Shown here: piece after piece, positions 33,121 to 45,569 of the stretch
How the letters are laid out: every line of letters starts with the position of its first letter
Numbering within the stretch: position 1 is the first letter of the stretch
Assembly (NCBI GenBank): GCA_963931925.1
Contig: OZ007574.1
Span: forward strand, 32,561,961 to 32,625,960
Reading direction: 5' to 3'
From: Onchidella celtica
Lineage: Eukaryota > Mollusca > Gastropoda > Systellommatophora > Onchidiidae
Length of the DNA stretch: 64,000 bases
Position numbers and translations under genes: made by a program
The notes under the pieces: generated by a model
The model's database searches: none
Told to the model about the DNA's origin: nothing
What the model saw: only the letters and a program-made list of their open reading frames with translations

Positions 33121-36100
33121 GACCTGTCGCACTTGTGCAACAGATTTCTCAGATTGTCAAAGCTTTGCAGCGGACTGGTCAAACTTGTCCAACCTTTCTC
33201 ACAGACTTTTTGAACTTGTCGGACTTGCTGAAAATGTCAGGCTTTTCAGAGTAGTTCGGAGCGCAGATTTGTTTGACTTGTCAGACTTGTGCCATTGGGT
33301 GGTTGGACTAATGGGGCGGACTTGTTAGGCTTGTGCAGCAGATTTGTCCGACTTGTGTGGCAGACTTGTCGTACTTGTCTAACCTGTGATCCGGACTTTT
33401 TGGACTTGTTGGATTTCCGCGATGAACTTATCTGTCTTGTTCTGCAGGCTTGCTAGCCTTCTGCGGCAGACTTGTCAGCCTTGTCAGACTTGTGCCCCTG
33501 GCTTGTCAGACTTATGAGCAGACCTGTTGGTCTAGTACTGCAGATTCGTTGACTTTGTCAGACTTATCCGACGAACATGTTGGATTTGTTGGGCTTGTGT
33601 GACATTTTCTTCGGACTTGTCGGACTTCTGCGGTGGACTGGTCAGACTTGCCGGACTTGTGCGGCAGACTTGTTGAGTTTGTTGGATTTCTGCCACAGAC
33701 TTGCTGGATTTGTGCAGCTCATCTGTCAGATTTGTCAGACTTGTCAGACCTGTTGAACCTGTGCGGCGGACGTGTCGGACTTGTCTAACCTGTGCGGCGA
33801 ACTTGTCGAACTTGTCGTGATTGCTGAAAATGTCAGATTTTTGGACTTGTTGGACTTGTCAGACTTGTGCCCTGGGGTTGTCAGTCTTGTGCGGCAGACT
33901 TGTCTGGTTTGTCCGGTAGACTTGACATACTTGTCGAACTTGTGCGGCAGGTTCTTGGACTAGTCGGACTTCTGTGGTAGACTTCTTAGACTAGTCGGTC
34001 TTCTGCGACGAACTTGTCTGACTTGTGAAGCGGACTTATCAGCCTAATCAGACTTGTGCCCCCAGCTTGCCAGACATATGTGGCAGACCGGATTTGTCGG
34101 ACTTGTCGGATGCCTGCGGTGGACTTATCAGACATGTTGGACCTGGCAGACTGGCTTGGCAAACTTTGTTAGACTTGTGTGGCGGATTTGTCAGATTTGT
34201 CATAATTGTGCAACCGGCATGTCAGACATGTCAAAGTTGTGGGGTTTGTGCAGTGGACTTGTCAGACTTGTCGAAACTGTGCCGTGGACTTGTTGGACTT
34301 GTTGGATTTGTCATACTTGTCGGACTTGTCGAACCTATTTGGCAAACTTGTCAGACTTGTCCAGTTGATTTGTCGAATCTGGGTTGCAGATTTGTCGAGT
34401 TTGTGCTGATAGGCTTGTCAGATTTGTCAAACCTGTGCCACTTTGTCGAACTTGTGCAACAAACTCCGTGGACCTGTCAGACTTGTGCCCTGGGCTTGTC
34501 GGACTTTTTCGACCAACTTGTTCGACTTGTACGTCAGAATTGTCAGACTTTTTGTGGTCAACTTGTTGGGCTTGTGCGTTGGACTTGTTCGATTTTTTCG
34601 GCCAACTTCTTGAATCTATGCGTTGGAGTTGTCAGATATTTTTGGCCAACTTCTTCGACTTTTTCATCATACTTGTCAAACTTTTTTGGCCAACTTTTCA
34701 GACTTGTGCGTCAGACTTGTCAAAATTTTGGGGGCAACTTGTTGGAAATAAGCACTGGATCTGCCGGATTTTTCGACTTGTTAAATATTTTTTTGGCCAA
34801 CTTGTCGGACTTGTACATCAGACTTGTCAGACTTTTTTGGCCAACTTATTCAAATTATGCATTGGACGTTTCAGACTTTTTTCAGCCGTCTTGTTGGGCC
34901 TGTGCGTTGGACTTGTCAGACCTTTTTAGGCCAACTTGTTGGATTTGTGCATTGGACTTGTCGGAATTTTTTTGGCCAAATTCTTGATCTAGTGCGTTAG
35001 TCTTGACGGAATTTTTTGGCCAACATGTTGATCTTGTATGTCAGACTTATCAAAATGTTTTGGCCAACTTGTCAGACTTGTCAAAAATTTTGGCCAACTT
35101 TTCAGACTTGTGCATCAGACGTCGGGATTTTTTTGCCAAGTTGTTGGATTTGTGCATCAGACTTGTCAATATATTTTGGCCAACTTGTGCTATTTGTCCG
35201 TCAGACTTGTCAGAACTATTCGGCCAACTTGTCGAACTTGTGCATCAGACTCATCAAAATTTTTTGGCCAACTCATCGTACTTCTGGGTCAGACTTGTCG
35301 GAATTTTTCTCCCAACTTGTTGGACATGTGCGTCAGACGTCAAAATTTTTTATCCAAATTATCGGACTTCTGCATCAGACTTGTCAGATTTTTTTGGCTA
35401 ACTGGTTGGATTTATGCCTCAGACTTATGAGAATTTCTTAGGCAACTTGTTGGATTTGTGTGTCAGACTTGTCAAGTTTTTGGGGGCCAACTTCTCAGAG
35501 TTGTGCGTCAAACTTGTCAAACTTTTTTCGGCCAAATTGTTGGACTTGTACGTCAGGCTTGTCGCAAATTTTTGGTCAACTTGTTGGACTTGTGGGTCGG
35601 ACTTGTCAGAACTTTTCGGCCAACATGTTGGCCTTGTATGTCAGACTTGTCACTTTTTTTTTGTGCCAACTGTTTGGATTTCCGCATTAGACATGTCAAA
35701 ATATTTTCTCAAACTTGTCAGACGTGTGCGTCAGACTTATTAGAATTTTTAGGGCAAACTTGTTGGATTTGCTCATCAGACTTGTCACAAATTTTTAGCC
35801 AACTTTTTAGAATTTTTTGGGTAACTTGTTGGACTTATGCTTCAGACTTGTAGGAATTTTTTTGCTGATTTCTTGGACTTGTGCGTCGGATGGTCAGACT
35901 TTTTTCGGCCAACTTGCTGGACCTGTGCGTCAGATTGTGGGAAATTTTTTGGCCAACTTGTCGGACTTGTTAGATTTTTGCGATTAACTTACTGGACTTG
36001 TGCATCAGACTTGTCAGAATTTTTTCAGCCAACTGATTGGACTTGTGCGTTGGATTGTCAGACTTTCTTTGGCCAACCTTTTTGACCTATGTGTCGAACT

Positions 36101-36275
36101 TGTCTGAATTTTTCGGCCAACTTCTGCGTCAGACTTTTCAGACCTTTTTCGTCCAACTTGTTCTATTTATGCATCATATTTGTCACAGTCTTTTGGCCAG
36201 CTTGGCGGACTCGTGCGTCAGACTTATTGGAATTTTTTGTCCAACTTGTGGGTCAGACTTGTCAATTTTTTTTTT
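33110..36275. repeat. 3.2-kb satellite of CTTGTCAGACTTGTGCG-type repeats
   Basis: The left part (to about 34,490) is an irregular mix of 9-24 bp steps around CTTGTCAGACTTGTGCGGCA. The right part (from about 34,500) is a more regular array of about 44-46 bp whose unit contains TTTTTTGGCCAACTTGTTGG followed by ACTTGTGCGTCAGACTTGTC. Because the unit is close to 45 bp and lacks stops, all three plus frames stay open for long stretches, including one 320-codon frame at 34,025-34,987. Translations are 15-residue repeats such as FGQLVGLVRQTCQNF. I call it non-coding satellite. Confidence 0.93.
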
Positions 36276-36514
36276 AGTGCATATTGATGATAACTTTTTC
36301 ATTTAGTGTTGGGTGAAAAACACTGTTATCTTTTGTTTGTTTTTTATTATTGCATCTAATAATATTTTTGTAATAAAAAAAAAGAAAGAAAGAAATCTGG
36401 CCATTCTACAAATTTATTGTGAAAATGCTTGTGTTTTACTTATGCCTATTCATGGCCTTGGAAACCTCTTTTATTTGTAGGATTTAATGGCAAGTCATAA
36501 ATAACTCCTAACCC

Positions 36515-36650
36515 AACATTAAAAATATAAAAAAATTCTAATCCTAAACTTAATTACCCTAAGCCTAAACCAAACCTTAATGCCCTAAATCTGAACCTAA
36601 ACCTAACCCTAACCCTAAAAAAATCATGTAAATAACCCCTAAACCCTAAA
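36515..36650. repeat. Interstitial telomere-like (CCCTAA)n, degenerate
   Basis: Contains CCTAAACCTAACCCTAACCC and variants TCCTAAAC, ACCCTAAGCCTAAACC, CCCCTAAACCCTAAA. This matches the metazoan TTAGGG telomere unit in C-rich orientation, interspersed with A/T. Confidence 0.8.
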
Positions 36651-36984
36651 TTATTACTGGTTGAAATCAGAAAATATAACTTGTCTTTAATCATGTCGCC
36701 ATTTATTTCAAGTTCTAGTTGTAGTTTAGTTACACACAGTCTGTCTATTCATGGGCTCATCTAGCTTTGTAAATTGAATTTCCGGTTCCAGTTCGCGGTT
36801 TTTCATTAATTAAATAGTCTATTTTTCTGCAATTATTTTAAAAAATAGACCTTTAGGTAGGAAAATAATTATTATGCCCACGTAAAGTGTCAGGGAAAAA
36901 CAAACCTCCTTGCCAATTTTTACATTTCTTAGTGTATAGTTTTTGAGCTGACCCTGTGTGACTTTTTGGCCCCAGCTCCATTAT

Positions 36985-37780
36985 TGTATGATGCTGCAAG
37001 ATGAGAGCTTTCTATATAGACGTCTATGTATATATTTATTTTATTGATTTTAATCTGTATACGTGAGAAAAATTAAATTGGTTCAAAAACCTTAATTTTA
37101 ATAACTGAGGACTGTTCGAGCTGAAAGAAAAAATAGGTGTCAGCTAGGTTTTGTTTTTTGCTTTTTTGTTTTTTGTTGTTTTTTGTTAGGTTATTTACTT
37201 ATAAGAAGTCAGATATCTAGAGTGAAGTCTTGGTGGTCACTTAAAGTTAGATCACCTGTGCTCCCCAGCCTTTGCATTTAATAAGTATGTCACTATGTTT
37301 CTGTATTTTTGTTTTTATTATTCCATGCATATTGATGACAAGGTTTTTCATTCCGTGTTGGGTGAAAAACACTGTCAGCTTTTGTTTGTTTTTGTTATTG
37401 TATCTAGGAATATTTTTATAATTAGAAAAAATGCTGCAAGATGAAAGCTTTCTACACAGATGTCTATGTATATATTTATTTTATTGATTTGAATCTGAAA
37501 ATGTGAGAAAAACATTAAATTGGTTCAAGAACCTTAATTAAAATAAATGAGGACTGTCACAGCTGAAAGAAAAAATAGGTGTCAGTTTTTGTTGTTGTTT
37601 TTTATGGCTTTTTGTTGTTGTTGTTGTTGTTTTTTTCTTTGTATAGGCTATTTACTTATAGGAAGTCAGATACATATCTAGAATCAAATCTCGGTGATCA
37701 TTTAATTTTAGATCACCTGTGCTCCTCTGCTTTGAAGTTAATAAGTATGGCACTATATTTCTGTATGTTCGGCTTGTTTT
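36985..37780. repeat. Tandem duplication, about 450-bp unit
   Basis: 36,985-37,310 is repeated at 37,430-37,770 (shared ATGCTGCAAGATGA-AGCTTT, GTCTATGTATATATTTATTT, TTAGATCACCTGTGCTCC). A linked 100-bp piece at 36,285-36,385 recurs at 37,325-37,425 (TGTTGGGTGAAAAACACTGT). The latter piece directly follows the satellite. Confidence 0.88.
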
Positions 37781-39189
37781 AAAACTCTAAACTATGCAGA
37801 GAATAAAATTCCTTCTTACAAATAAAACGTCATCGTTTTTGGTTTTTGTTGTTGTGTTATTGTTTTTTGTTGTTGTTGTTGTTTTGGGGGGTGGGGGGGG
37901 GGTATTATTAGAACATTTTGAATTCCACTCTTGGCAATCATACTTTTAAAAAGATAACATGAACCTATGTCTTGAACGGAGTGGATACACCAAATTCACG
38001 ACCCAAAGCTGACGGCAAATTCTAACATGTCAGAGTCACAAGAAGTCTATATTTTTCTTGTGGGAAAGTGGAGTGGATCCGTATGCTCCAGTATGCTTTC
38101 GTGTCTTGGGACTCCATGTGCTAGAATTCGCCGTCCGCCTTGGATCGTGAATTTGGCGGATCCGCTGCCAAACTTGTCGCTGTACACATATTGTAGGCCT
38201 ACACATAACTGTTTTTTTTTTCTTCTGTTTCCAATTCTACCCACATTCCAGTGACGGTTTTGTATACACGTATTTTAAAAATGGTTGAGTCCAAATAACT
38301 GGAAGATCTGAAAGACCATGTCAAAACTTGCACACTGTGTAAGTTCTCAATAAGATTGTCGCATAAATTATTATAAATGTGTAAGTCCCCCAAAATAAGC
38401 GCTTGAGCCAACGTCCTCATTTCGTGTCCTGACAATGTATGGCTCGTTTCAAGCTAAAATGGTTGATCATAAAATCGGGAAAATATGAGATTAAGCAAAA
38501 CTTGACCCCTAGCAATATGTAAAAGGGCCAGTAAGAGCCCATGCACCATTGATTTGGTTTCTAGCACCACAAAGAGAATAGTCCCCACTTGTCATGTAAC
38601 ATTTCTAGGTCCTCACGTGTCACGCAATGTAAGTGTGTGTGTGTATGCGTTCATGGGTGCGTGCGGGCGTTTATGTGCGTGTGTATGCGTGTATGTGTAT
38701 TTTCCACCTGCAGGGTATGTTTTGTGCTAAACAGAACTTAATAATCAGTCCTTTCACACACTTTGTTATATGACACACAAGTAAAATTACTAAATGAGGG
38801 CGAGTAGAAAATAAGAAAAAAAGAACCAAAACAATCCTCAATCATTTGTTTGCCAATTGTTATGTATTCTCCTCTGTCTCGCACATTTTAATTCGTAAAC
38901 AAAACAACGATTTGTAATGACCAAATACACAATGCATAATACAGTAAAACGAATTACGCCTTTAAATGTACAATGACGGTCTTTATCAACCTTAAAAGTG
39001 ATATTTGTCACGGACTAAATTAAATGGCCTGGAAATACTAAGAAGAGACCGCCCTAGGACAACATAACAGTCCAGATTTGTTTTTTATGGTAAATCTCAT
39101 CGTGAGAATCATGATGAATCCCAAAAACAATGTATCTAGCTGGGAACTGTATCTGTTTGCTCCTTGCCAATATTTGTATTTTGTATTTT
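37780..39189. other. Intergenic with (GTT)n and (GT)n tracts
   Basis: (GTT)n and a G tract at 37,850-37,902, and a GT/GCGT-rich stretch at 38,628-38,700. No gene. Confidence 0.55.
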
Positions 39190-39285
39190 GTATACTTCTT
39201 TAATCATATTTGGGAAATTTGCCTTAGACACTGGAGCAGACACATTGTTGCCACAATGCAGTACTGCATGCCAAAAAGCCTAATT
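39190..39285 (+). repeat. Dispersed SINE/LINE-tail-like repeat, copy 2
   Basis: Shares TTTGGGAAATTTGCCTTA, ACTGGAGCAGACACAT and GCCACAATGCAGTACTG with 28,575; lacks about 25 bp in the middle. Confidence 0.7.
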
Positions 39286-39496
39286 TCCGGAGAGTTTGAG
39301 AGTTACACAAATTAAATAGGGTGTAATATTCATAGTTCTGACGATTATATAATCACAGTCCTCAGTGGTGTGCTTTGTTTAGTTGTAAGATCTTCTCAAT
39401 CTCCTTCTCGACTTTGCCGCACCAGCGAGACAGTAGATTAATTTCACTGCAATTTGCAGCCACGGCCTAATATCATTAATGGTAATTTATGACCAC

Positions 39497-42010
39497 TCAT
39501 GGTTTTCTGATCGTGACCGTAATTCTTATGTAGTCATATGATTCCGACCCACCCGTTGCGCCAATTTTGATTATCTCAGCATTTCGAATTTCAAATTTCG
39601 ATGCCGTGAAATAATCACTTAGGTCGACTGCATTTGGATGAACATCTGCAAAAGCCAACAGACTGTTGTCGTAAGTCCACGAGCGAAAAGTCAATGAACA
39701 CGAGACATCGTTTCCTGAATTCAGACCTGCCATGTCACAATAGAAACAGAAATGTTTCTTGGTGGTCCAGTTGATCTGTCCATGGCTGGATACCTTTAGA
39801 ACGTCTGGAGATTTTGTTTCTAATGTAGTCCCAATATCTTCCACCATCTCAAAATCGGGCGTCCAAACAGAGGAAGACGGAATTCGTACAGAAGAAATGT
39901 TGAAGACTCTTCGTTCCCAATCCAGGTCTTCGTCCCTCCAACTCAACGATATCCATGAGAAAAGGCACACCTCGTTTCTTGCTGTCTTGACCGAGACGAT
40001 GTTCTTGAGACTGAGAGATAGAGAAACTGACAGGGGATGCCCATTGACGGGAACAGGGATGGCTAACCGATCATAATTTGCCAGCAACCTCTGCAAAAGT
40101 TCCTTATTTTGCCAGCGGTAGTCAGACCTTTCCGAGTTGGCTGTGGAACAGGACGTTTAAAAGTAGTGAGTTAAACAATCAGACTGAAACAAACAAAAAA
40201 CAAATTTTAAAATGTCTTGCTAGCAATGTAATAAAACTATATTGACATGCTTTAAAAAATTAAAACAAGTATGATTGCATTCTACAAAATAACGTATTGA
40301 GGAAAGATTTTATTGTATACTTTGAACTACTTTGTTCAGTTTGTTGTTCTGTTAAATTAAAAATTGTAAGTTTCAGGAAGTAACATTAATAATTATTAAA
40401 TTACGGTAGGTAAATAGCCTTTTAGTTTACACTAGCCTACTCGGGCAAGATATACTGTAATTATCTAGCAAATTTTCCTAGTATCAACCCCAGCTAGATC
40501 TAGGTCCCATTAATAACCGCACTTGGATTCGATGCAAAGACTAATGACCAATCGATCGTTTTATTGTACCAACATTTCTTGCAGAATACACAGATGAGAT
40601 AAAATTTGACTTTCGGCCGGTAATGCATAAAGAGAGGCGCAGAGCGCAATTTCCAGTCAAACTTTTCGATTCTACTCGACCACGATGTGTCTCTTAATTT
40701 GCTGTTCAAAAAATTGATGAACAGATAATATTAAAGACTGAATTGTGTCCAAAATGGGGGTGTCCATGTAACTCATCATCAAAAATTGTAGCAGTACACG
40801 AAGTTTCGTGATTTTTTGCCACATAGTCGCAAAGTTTTAGATGTTTACATGTTCACCCTCTGGCTCCCTTATAGTAAGATATTAATTTCCTCTGAGCGCG
40901 GGTTCCAATAAAATGTGTGTGTGTGTGTGTGTGTGCGCCCATACACCCACAGCTTTGAAAGAACACCGTTTACTAGAACCCTTTATTTGAAGCAATACGG
41001 AGATCGTCTTGAGAATGGAATGGTTCTATTTGTTGTTGTTGTTGTTCTTATTCATTTTCTTTATGGCAGTCATGTTCGGTTTGGATATTTAGTATTTAAA
41101 CCTAAATACAGCTGCCTGGCTTATTACATAATGATCCATCACTTTTTGTTAACCCAAAGAGGATTTTTAGTATGATATTCAATTGTCTCAGAAGAAATCA
41201 CATTACTATCTGTAGTGGACAATTCTGTGGATTTCACTGCAAAACTGATACTGTAACTGCTTTCGTTTATAATTAACAAGTGAAGACATCGGTATGTTTG
41301 ATGCATTGGTGTTACTTCAGAATGTCTCAGATATTATATTATAAAATGTTTGTTTTATTTTGAAAATCAATTTGCAGAAGAAAAAAAGGACAGGGATCTT
41401 GAAGATCTTCAAAAAGCCGGTGTCTTGTCCTGCAGGAGTGTTTCTCTCTGGCGCACAAATAAATTTTTAAGCCGTGGCTAGAGGGTTTTTATCTCACAAA
41501 AGAGAGCCAGTCTCAGGTCTCTTCTTCATCTGTGTGCTCGTTTTATTGTATTTGAAAGGCTATGTTAGTCAGCAGTTTAACCCTATCACTGTCATGGCCG
41601 ATATAACTGTGTTCTATCATGGCTTTTTGAGCAGGGAGAGGTAAACTTATAAATTTTGATATTTGGAGCTCGAGTCGAGCTCAAATCCTCAGTAAAGTAT
41701 ACCATTCTGGAGTTGTTTTTTTTTTCACTCCCTCTGGCAATATAAGGTTGACAAAATGAACGAATAATTGGCTAAAGACAGTTTGGGGGTTAAATGATAG
41801 TTCAATGCTGTTGGTGCTTCGGTTTGTTTTGTTGTTGTTGTTTTTAGATAATTTTATGGTCACTGTTCGAGGCTCTGTACATTGTCACTCTATGAAACTG
41901 AACAGAAAGAAATGTAAATAGATAAATAGTATCTTACCTTCAATGATAGTTGTCCATACGAAAATGCAGGCAAAAATACTTAGTGCTGAGTACAATGAGA
42001 AAAGCATCAT
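39497..42010 (-). CDS. AChBP: Acetylcholine-binding-protein-like secreted Cys-loop receptor domain (238 aa, two exons)
   Basis: Exon 1 (41,938-42,010, ATG at 42,008) gives a signal peptide, MMLFSLYSALSIFACIFVWT, and ends in phase 1 at gtaag. Exon 2 (39,497-40,140, acceptor ctgttccacag) gives the whole ligand-binding domain; 73+644 nt is exactly 239 codons. Family marks are FSWISLSWRDEDLDW, SVRIPSSSVWTPDF, a Cys-loop CDMAGLNSGNDVSC with 12 residues between cysteines (as in molluscan AChBP, 13 in nicotinic receptors), then RSWTYD. It stops at ITVTIRKP with no transmembrane helices, so it should be a soluble pentamer subunit. The loop-B Trp is kept. The loop-A Tyr position is Val, and the loop-C vicinal Cys pair is Gly-Gly (ATGGSESYDY), so agonist binding may be altered or absent. 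An extra Cys precedes the Cys-loop (HFCFYC). Synaptic or glial modulation is the known role of snail AChBP; here it is inference. Confidence 0.9.
40141..41937. other. Intron of the AChBP-like gene
   Basis: Holds a (GT)n tract at 40,913-40,935 and a short segment (40,840-40,880) resembling 3,320-3,355. No other exon is seen. Confidence 0.6.
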
Positions 42011-42364
42011 TGTTATCTCAACCTGGAAGAGCAGTTAAATAGTCACAGTGGAACGGCAGAAAATTTCCCTAGGCACTCTGGCAATTTTATGTGGAGTAGC
42101 TTATTTGTATACTAGAAACAGCGTACCAGGGAGTGGGAATGCCTGGAGGTAATTTGCTGTAAATATGTTACTGGTTGAGCGTATGAAGTTCACCTTGCGA
42201 CCTGCACCAAAAATCTGCTAACTTTGAAGTGAGTGGAGGTTGTCAAAGAGGGTATGACCTCAGACTTTAATAGTTTTATCATATTATCTGCTCAAAGCAA
42301 ATAATAACTGCTTCATGGCAAATATGACCGTCTCAAAGAGAGACAGAGTACCACTAAATAAAGA

Positions 42365-42495
42365 CATGAAAGAGAAAGAAAGAGGGCGAGAGAGGGGGGG
42401 GCAGAGAGAGGGGGAAGAGAGAAAAGAAGAGAGACGGGCGTGAAAGGAGGACAGAGGGGAGAAAGAGGGGATGGAGAGAGAGAGAGAGAGGACTA
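42365..42495. repeat. (GA)n-rich tract
   Basis: Interrupted GA/GGGA repeats upstream of the AChBP-like gene's first exon. Confidence 0.9.
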
Positions 42496-42559
42496 GAGAA
42501 AGGGAGTGAATGTGTGATAGCGCAGGTTTATCTCGGAGAAATCCAGGGTACCTCATCTA

Positions 42560-43330
42560 GTTCGTTACAGGACGCTGCGCATTAGGTGACATGTTTCAAA
42601 CATGGAACACTTGAAATCAGAACCACAGAATTTACTTAATTCGGGCCACCATCGTATTTTTGTCACTGCTGTATTTAGACTGGATATTACATGTATCTGC
42701 ATAGCAACCATTTTTGTATTTATTGAATTCAATTCATTTTGGTAAGCCTATTGATGCTTCTTATTCACGTTGGTCATCGGGCAGACTGTGGCTATTTCTC
42801 CAGTTAAGGGGTTCACCGTGAAAAATTAAAAAAATATTACAAACGTAACAGGTAGTTTACAACTATACTTCAGACATAGCCTTGTCTTAGGGCCCAGACT
42901 CAGCATGGCTTGAGTTTCATTCCCCTTTCGGCTCTCCGCCAAAAAAGCCGAGAAGACATTAAAAACCTTCACAAAGCCTTTTAGAGCGCCTAATGCTTCC
43001 GCTTTCGTCTCGTTTCGCTTGTCATCGAGAATGGCTTCTTTCGGAAAAAACTACGGAATGCGAAACGGAACTAAAACCATCGCGTTTAGGCTCTTTCTGT
43101 GACTGTTCTTCAGTAATTGTAAAAATGACACATCGTTATCTCCGTTTCTCTACTATTATATATGTACATAATTGCCCGTGGTTGCGGGATAATTTACGAT
43201 CATTAAGCTGATACAACAAAGGCAATTATTCATATATATCCTGACTGTCGAAACTTGGCAACACTCCTCTTCCTCTGCCCACAGTGCCGGGCTATTATCC
43301 AATTACCATATTATTATTATTATTATAGTG
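42560..43330. other. Intergenic, nothing recognised
   Basis: AT-rich with no repeat or coding structure that I can assign. Confidence 0.45.
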
Positions 43331-43608
43331 AACACCGGTACGCGTGATTTTTTTCCGTACAAACTTTAGCGAATTCAGGAGCGGGACAGCAACACACCCC
43401 AAAACACAGGACAGTTCCAACACATGCCATGGATTTTCGGGGACGTTCAGAGTCATATCAGGCACAGTAGAGATTGCAGCACCCACGGCAGTATTCGGTA
43501 GGATGAAAAATCCCTTAGCCGATGACCTGTGTCTGGGAGTCTGTTGCTGCCCCGCTCCGGAATTTGCTAAAACTCGAACGGAAAAAAAGCACGCCACCGG
43601 TAGGCTAC
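43331..43608. mobile_element. Fold-back/MITE-like element, about 278 bp
   Basis: Near-palindromic arms of about 85 bp: left CCGGTACGCGTGATTTTTTT then CCGTAC...TTAGCGAATTCAGGAGCGGG; the right arm is the reverse complement with scattered changes. Open frames of 89 and 113 codons through it on opposite strands follow the palindrome and are not genes. Confidence 0.8.
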
Positions 43609-44033
43609 AGTAAACGCTCAGTTTCCACACCAACAATTTATTCTGAACCCGGATTCAGCAGTTTCATGACCTCATTAAAACACCAGATTAGGTTTTAGCC
43701 ACTACCTCTCCGACTTCTTTGCCTTCACCACCATCTACTTTCACTGCAAGTTTCACAATCTATTAACACCGATAAGAGGTGGGTCAAGATACAAAGCAAA
43801 ACAACAACAACAAAAATTGCAGATTTGCACAGCCATGTGTGAATGAATGCATTTAAGGGAAAACCAGAGACACGCTTGCGCTGTTCCTAGTCGGTAACAT
43901 TACATTCAGTTTTCTCGTATGCGTCCACTCCTGTACTTTTGTTGTTGCTGTGTCTCAGTGTATTCAATGTAGAAGGAAGCAAAGAGAGCTCACCATGGAG
44001 AAAACGTAAGAAAAGTGTATTTTGAATCGAAAC

Positions 44034-44037
<4 letters not shown>

Positions 44038-44110
<73 letters not shown>
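44038..44110. repeat. (TC)n microsatellite
   Basis: About 70 bp of uninterrupted TC followed by a short CA run. Confidence 0.97.
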
Positions 44111-44474
44111 ACACACACACAAACACACTTCAAACAAAAGTTCTCCACATGTTAAAAGAAAACCAGCCGTTGTTACAAAATGTTACATTACCACGGGAGA
44201 CGGAAGTGGTCAGAGTTAAACCAGGTGAAGGTCACCTTAAAGTCCAACTCGTCATAGTACACGTCACACGATGACGCCAAGAGACAATGATATCACAATG
44301 GCAAGCTGGATTCCTTCTAACACTATCGGAACTTGAATATGACCTGACAGAACAACTACAAGTTTCGAACATTACACAATCATTTTCGAAGGCATACGAC
44401 ATTGTCTGCATATAAAACGGGTATTTTCAATTTTTTTTAGTATCAATCTTTAAACAAACAAAGACAGCCGTGCC

Positions 44475-44522
44475 TGAAATGGCATGTGATATGAAATTTC
44501 AATAAGGTATCATGCCATTTCA
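44475..44522. repeat. Perfect 12-bp-stem hairpin
   Basis: TGAAATGGCATG and CATGCCATTTCA flank a 24-nt spacer that can pair further (TGATA/TATCA). It lies about 1.05 kb beyond the deiodinase stop codon. It does not show a SECIS core (see rejected items). Confidence 0.6.
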
Positions 44523-44529
44523 GTTTCCA

Positions 44530-45569
44530 AAACTAGGACTTAGCCTTTAAAAGCCACTCGTGTTCCAGTGAGATACCTAGCTCAGAGCTGGCTGTTCAGT
44601 TTTAATATAGAAATTTTAAAGGCCGCAAAAAAGAAAATAATAATAATAATAATAAACTCTACGTGAGAGACTGTTTTAAATACCCTTTTCATCATAGTAA
44701 CCACAACTGTGTGCTCTGATTAATAGATGGTGTAAACAGACAGTAGATATTCTTTATTTTCTTAATGCTTCTCATACAGCTCTGATGATTCCGTGTTTAT
44801 GAATATTATGTGCAGTTATTAATTCATTCATATCTATATCCCACCAGGCATGCAGTACTTTCGTCTACCACCCCAATCTTTCAATACTATACTACAGTCT
44901 ATTAAATAGTATAGTAAATATTACACTATAGTCTATTGGATTAATCATTTTCAGCTTTCATTGTCCTTCAACTTGCCGATAAAAAGGATTAGAAGTGTTT
45001 CACACACCCTTTATTTATGCAAAATCTCAAATAAACACTTAACAAATACAGTGCCAATTTCAGCGATGGATCTTTTGGTGTAACTCTGAATACAAATAAA
45101 GATCATGCGTCTTCACCAATTCAAATCAAAGTACCCCATCCCTTGCCCCCCCCCCCTTTTTCCAACCCCAAAGGTCGATTTTTGGATGACAGTTTATGAC
45201 AAAATATTAAAGTTGTTTTATGACAGCGAGTGATTTTTTATTAATAGCTTAATCATTCACAAATGTGTTAGTGGTTTATCCAGGCTTAATGGGCTTTCTA
45301 TCTTTTATTCTAAGAAATAAAAACAATAGCATTGTGGTGAAAAGTGTCTACCCATGATACCAAAATTAAAGTGCAAATAAACAATGTGCACATGCCTTTC
45401 TAGTGGTTCTAAATGGTTTTGTCTGATTGATGACACCACATAATATAAAAGGATGTTGAAAGTCGTGGTGTTCTAATGTAATAAAAGCTGACAATTTTTA
45501 TTTTTTTTTTAAACTGGAGTTTTTTTTTTAATTTATTGTGTGTGGAAACGCCTCACTTTGAAATAACTC
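44530..45569. other. 3' region of the deiodinase gene
   Basis: Expected to hold the 3' UTR. Minus-strand AATAAA-type hexamers occur near 45,535, 45,304 and 45,010. A poly-C tract lies at 45,146-45,157. A 7-bp-stem hairpin (ACACCAC/GTGGTGT) lies at about 45,431-45,472. I could not place a convincing SECIS element. Confidence 0.4.

Noticed and set aside
34025..34987. 320-codon open frame, possibly a repetitive Cys/Leu-rich protein
   Set aside because: It lies wholly in the satellite; the other two plus frames are equally open and repetitive. No splice sites or start context favour one frame.
33110..36275. CRISPR-like regular repeat array
   Set aside because: Units are contiguous and variable with no unique spacers; the genome is eukaryotic.
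43295..43636. 113-codon minus frame starting with a hydrophobic signal-like segment
   Set aside because: It coincides with a palindromic fold-back element, and an opposite-strand frame of 89 codons covers the same arms; it ends in a (AAT)n run.
44475..44522. 12-bp-stem hairpin downstream of the deiodinase as SECIS element
   Set aside because: Neither strand has the paired ATGA / GA quartet with an apical AA at the right spacing; the stem is a simple inverted repeat.
45075..45125. GCATGATCTTT...AAAAGATC hairpin as SECIS
   Set aside because: After placing ATGA and GA as a quartet the helix between them does not pair well.
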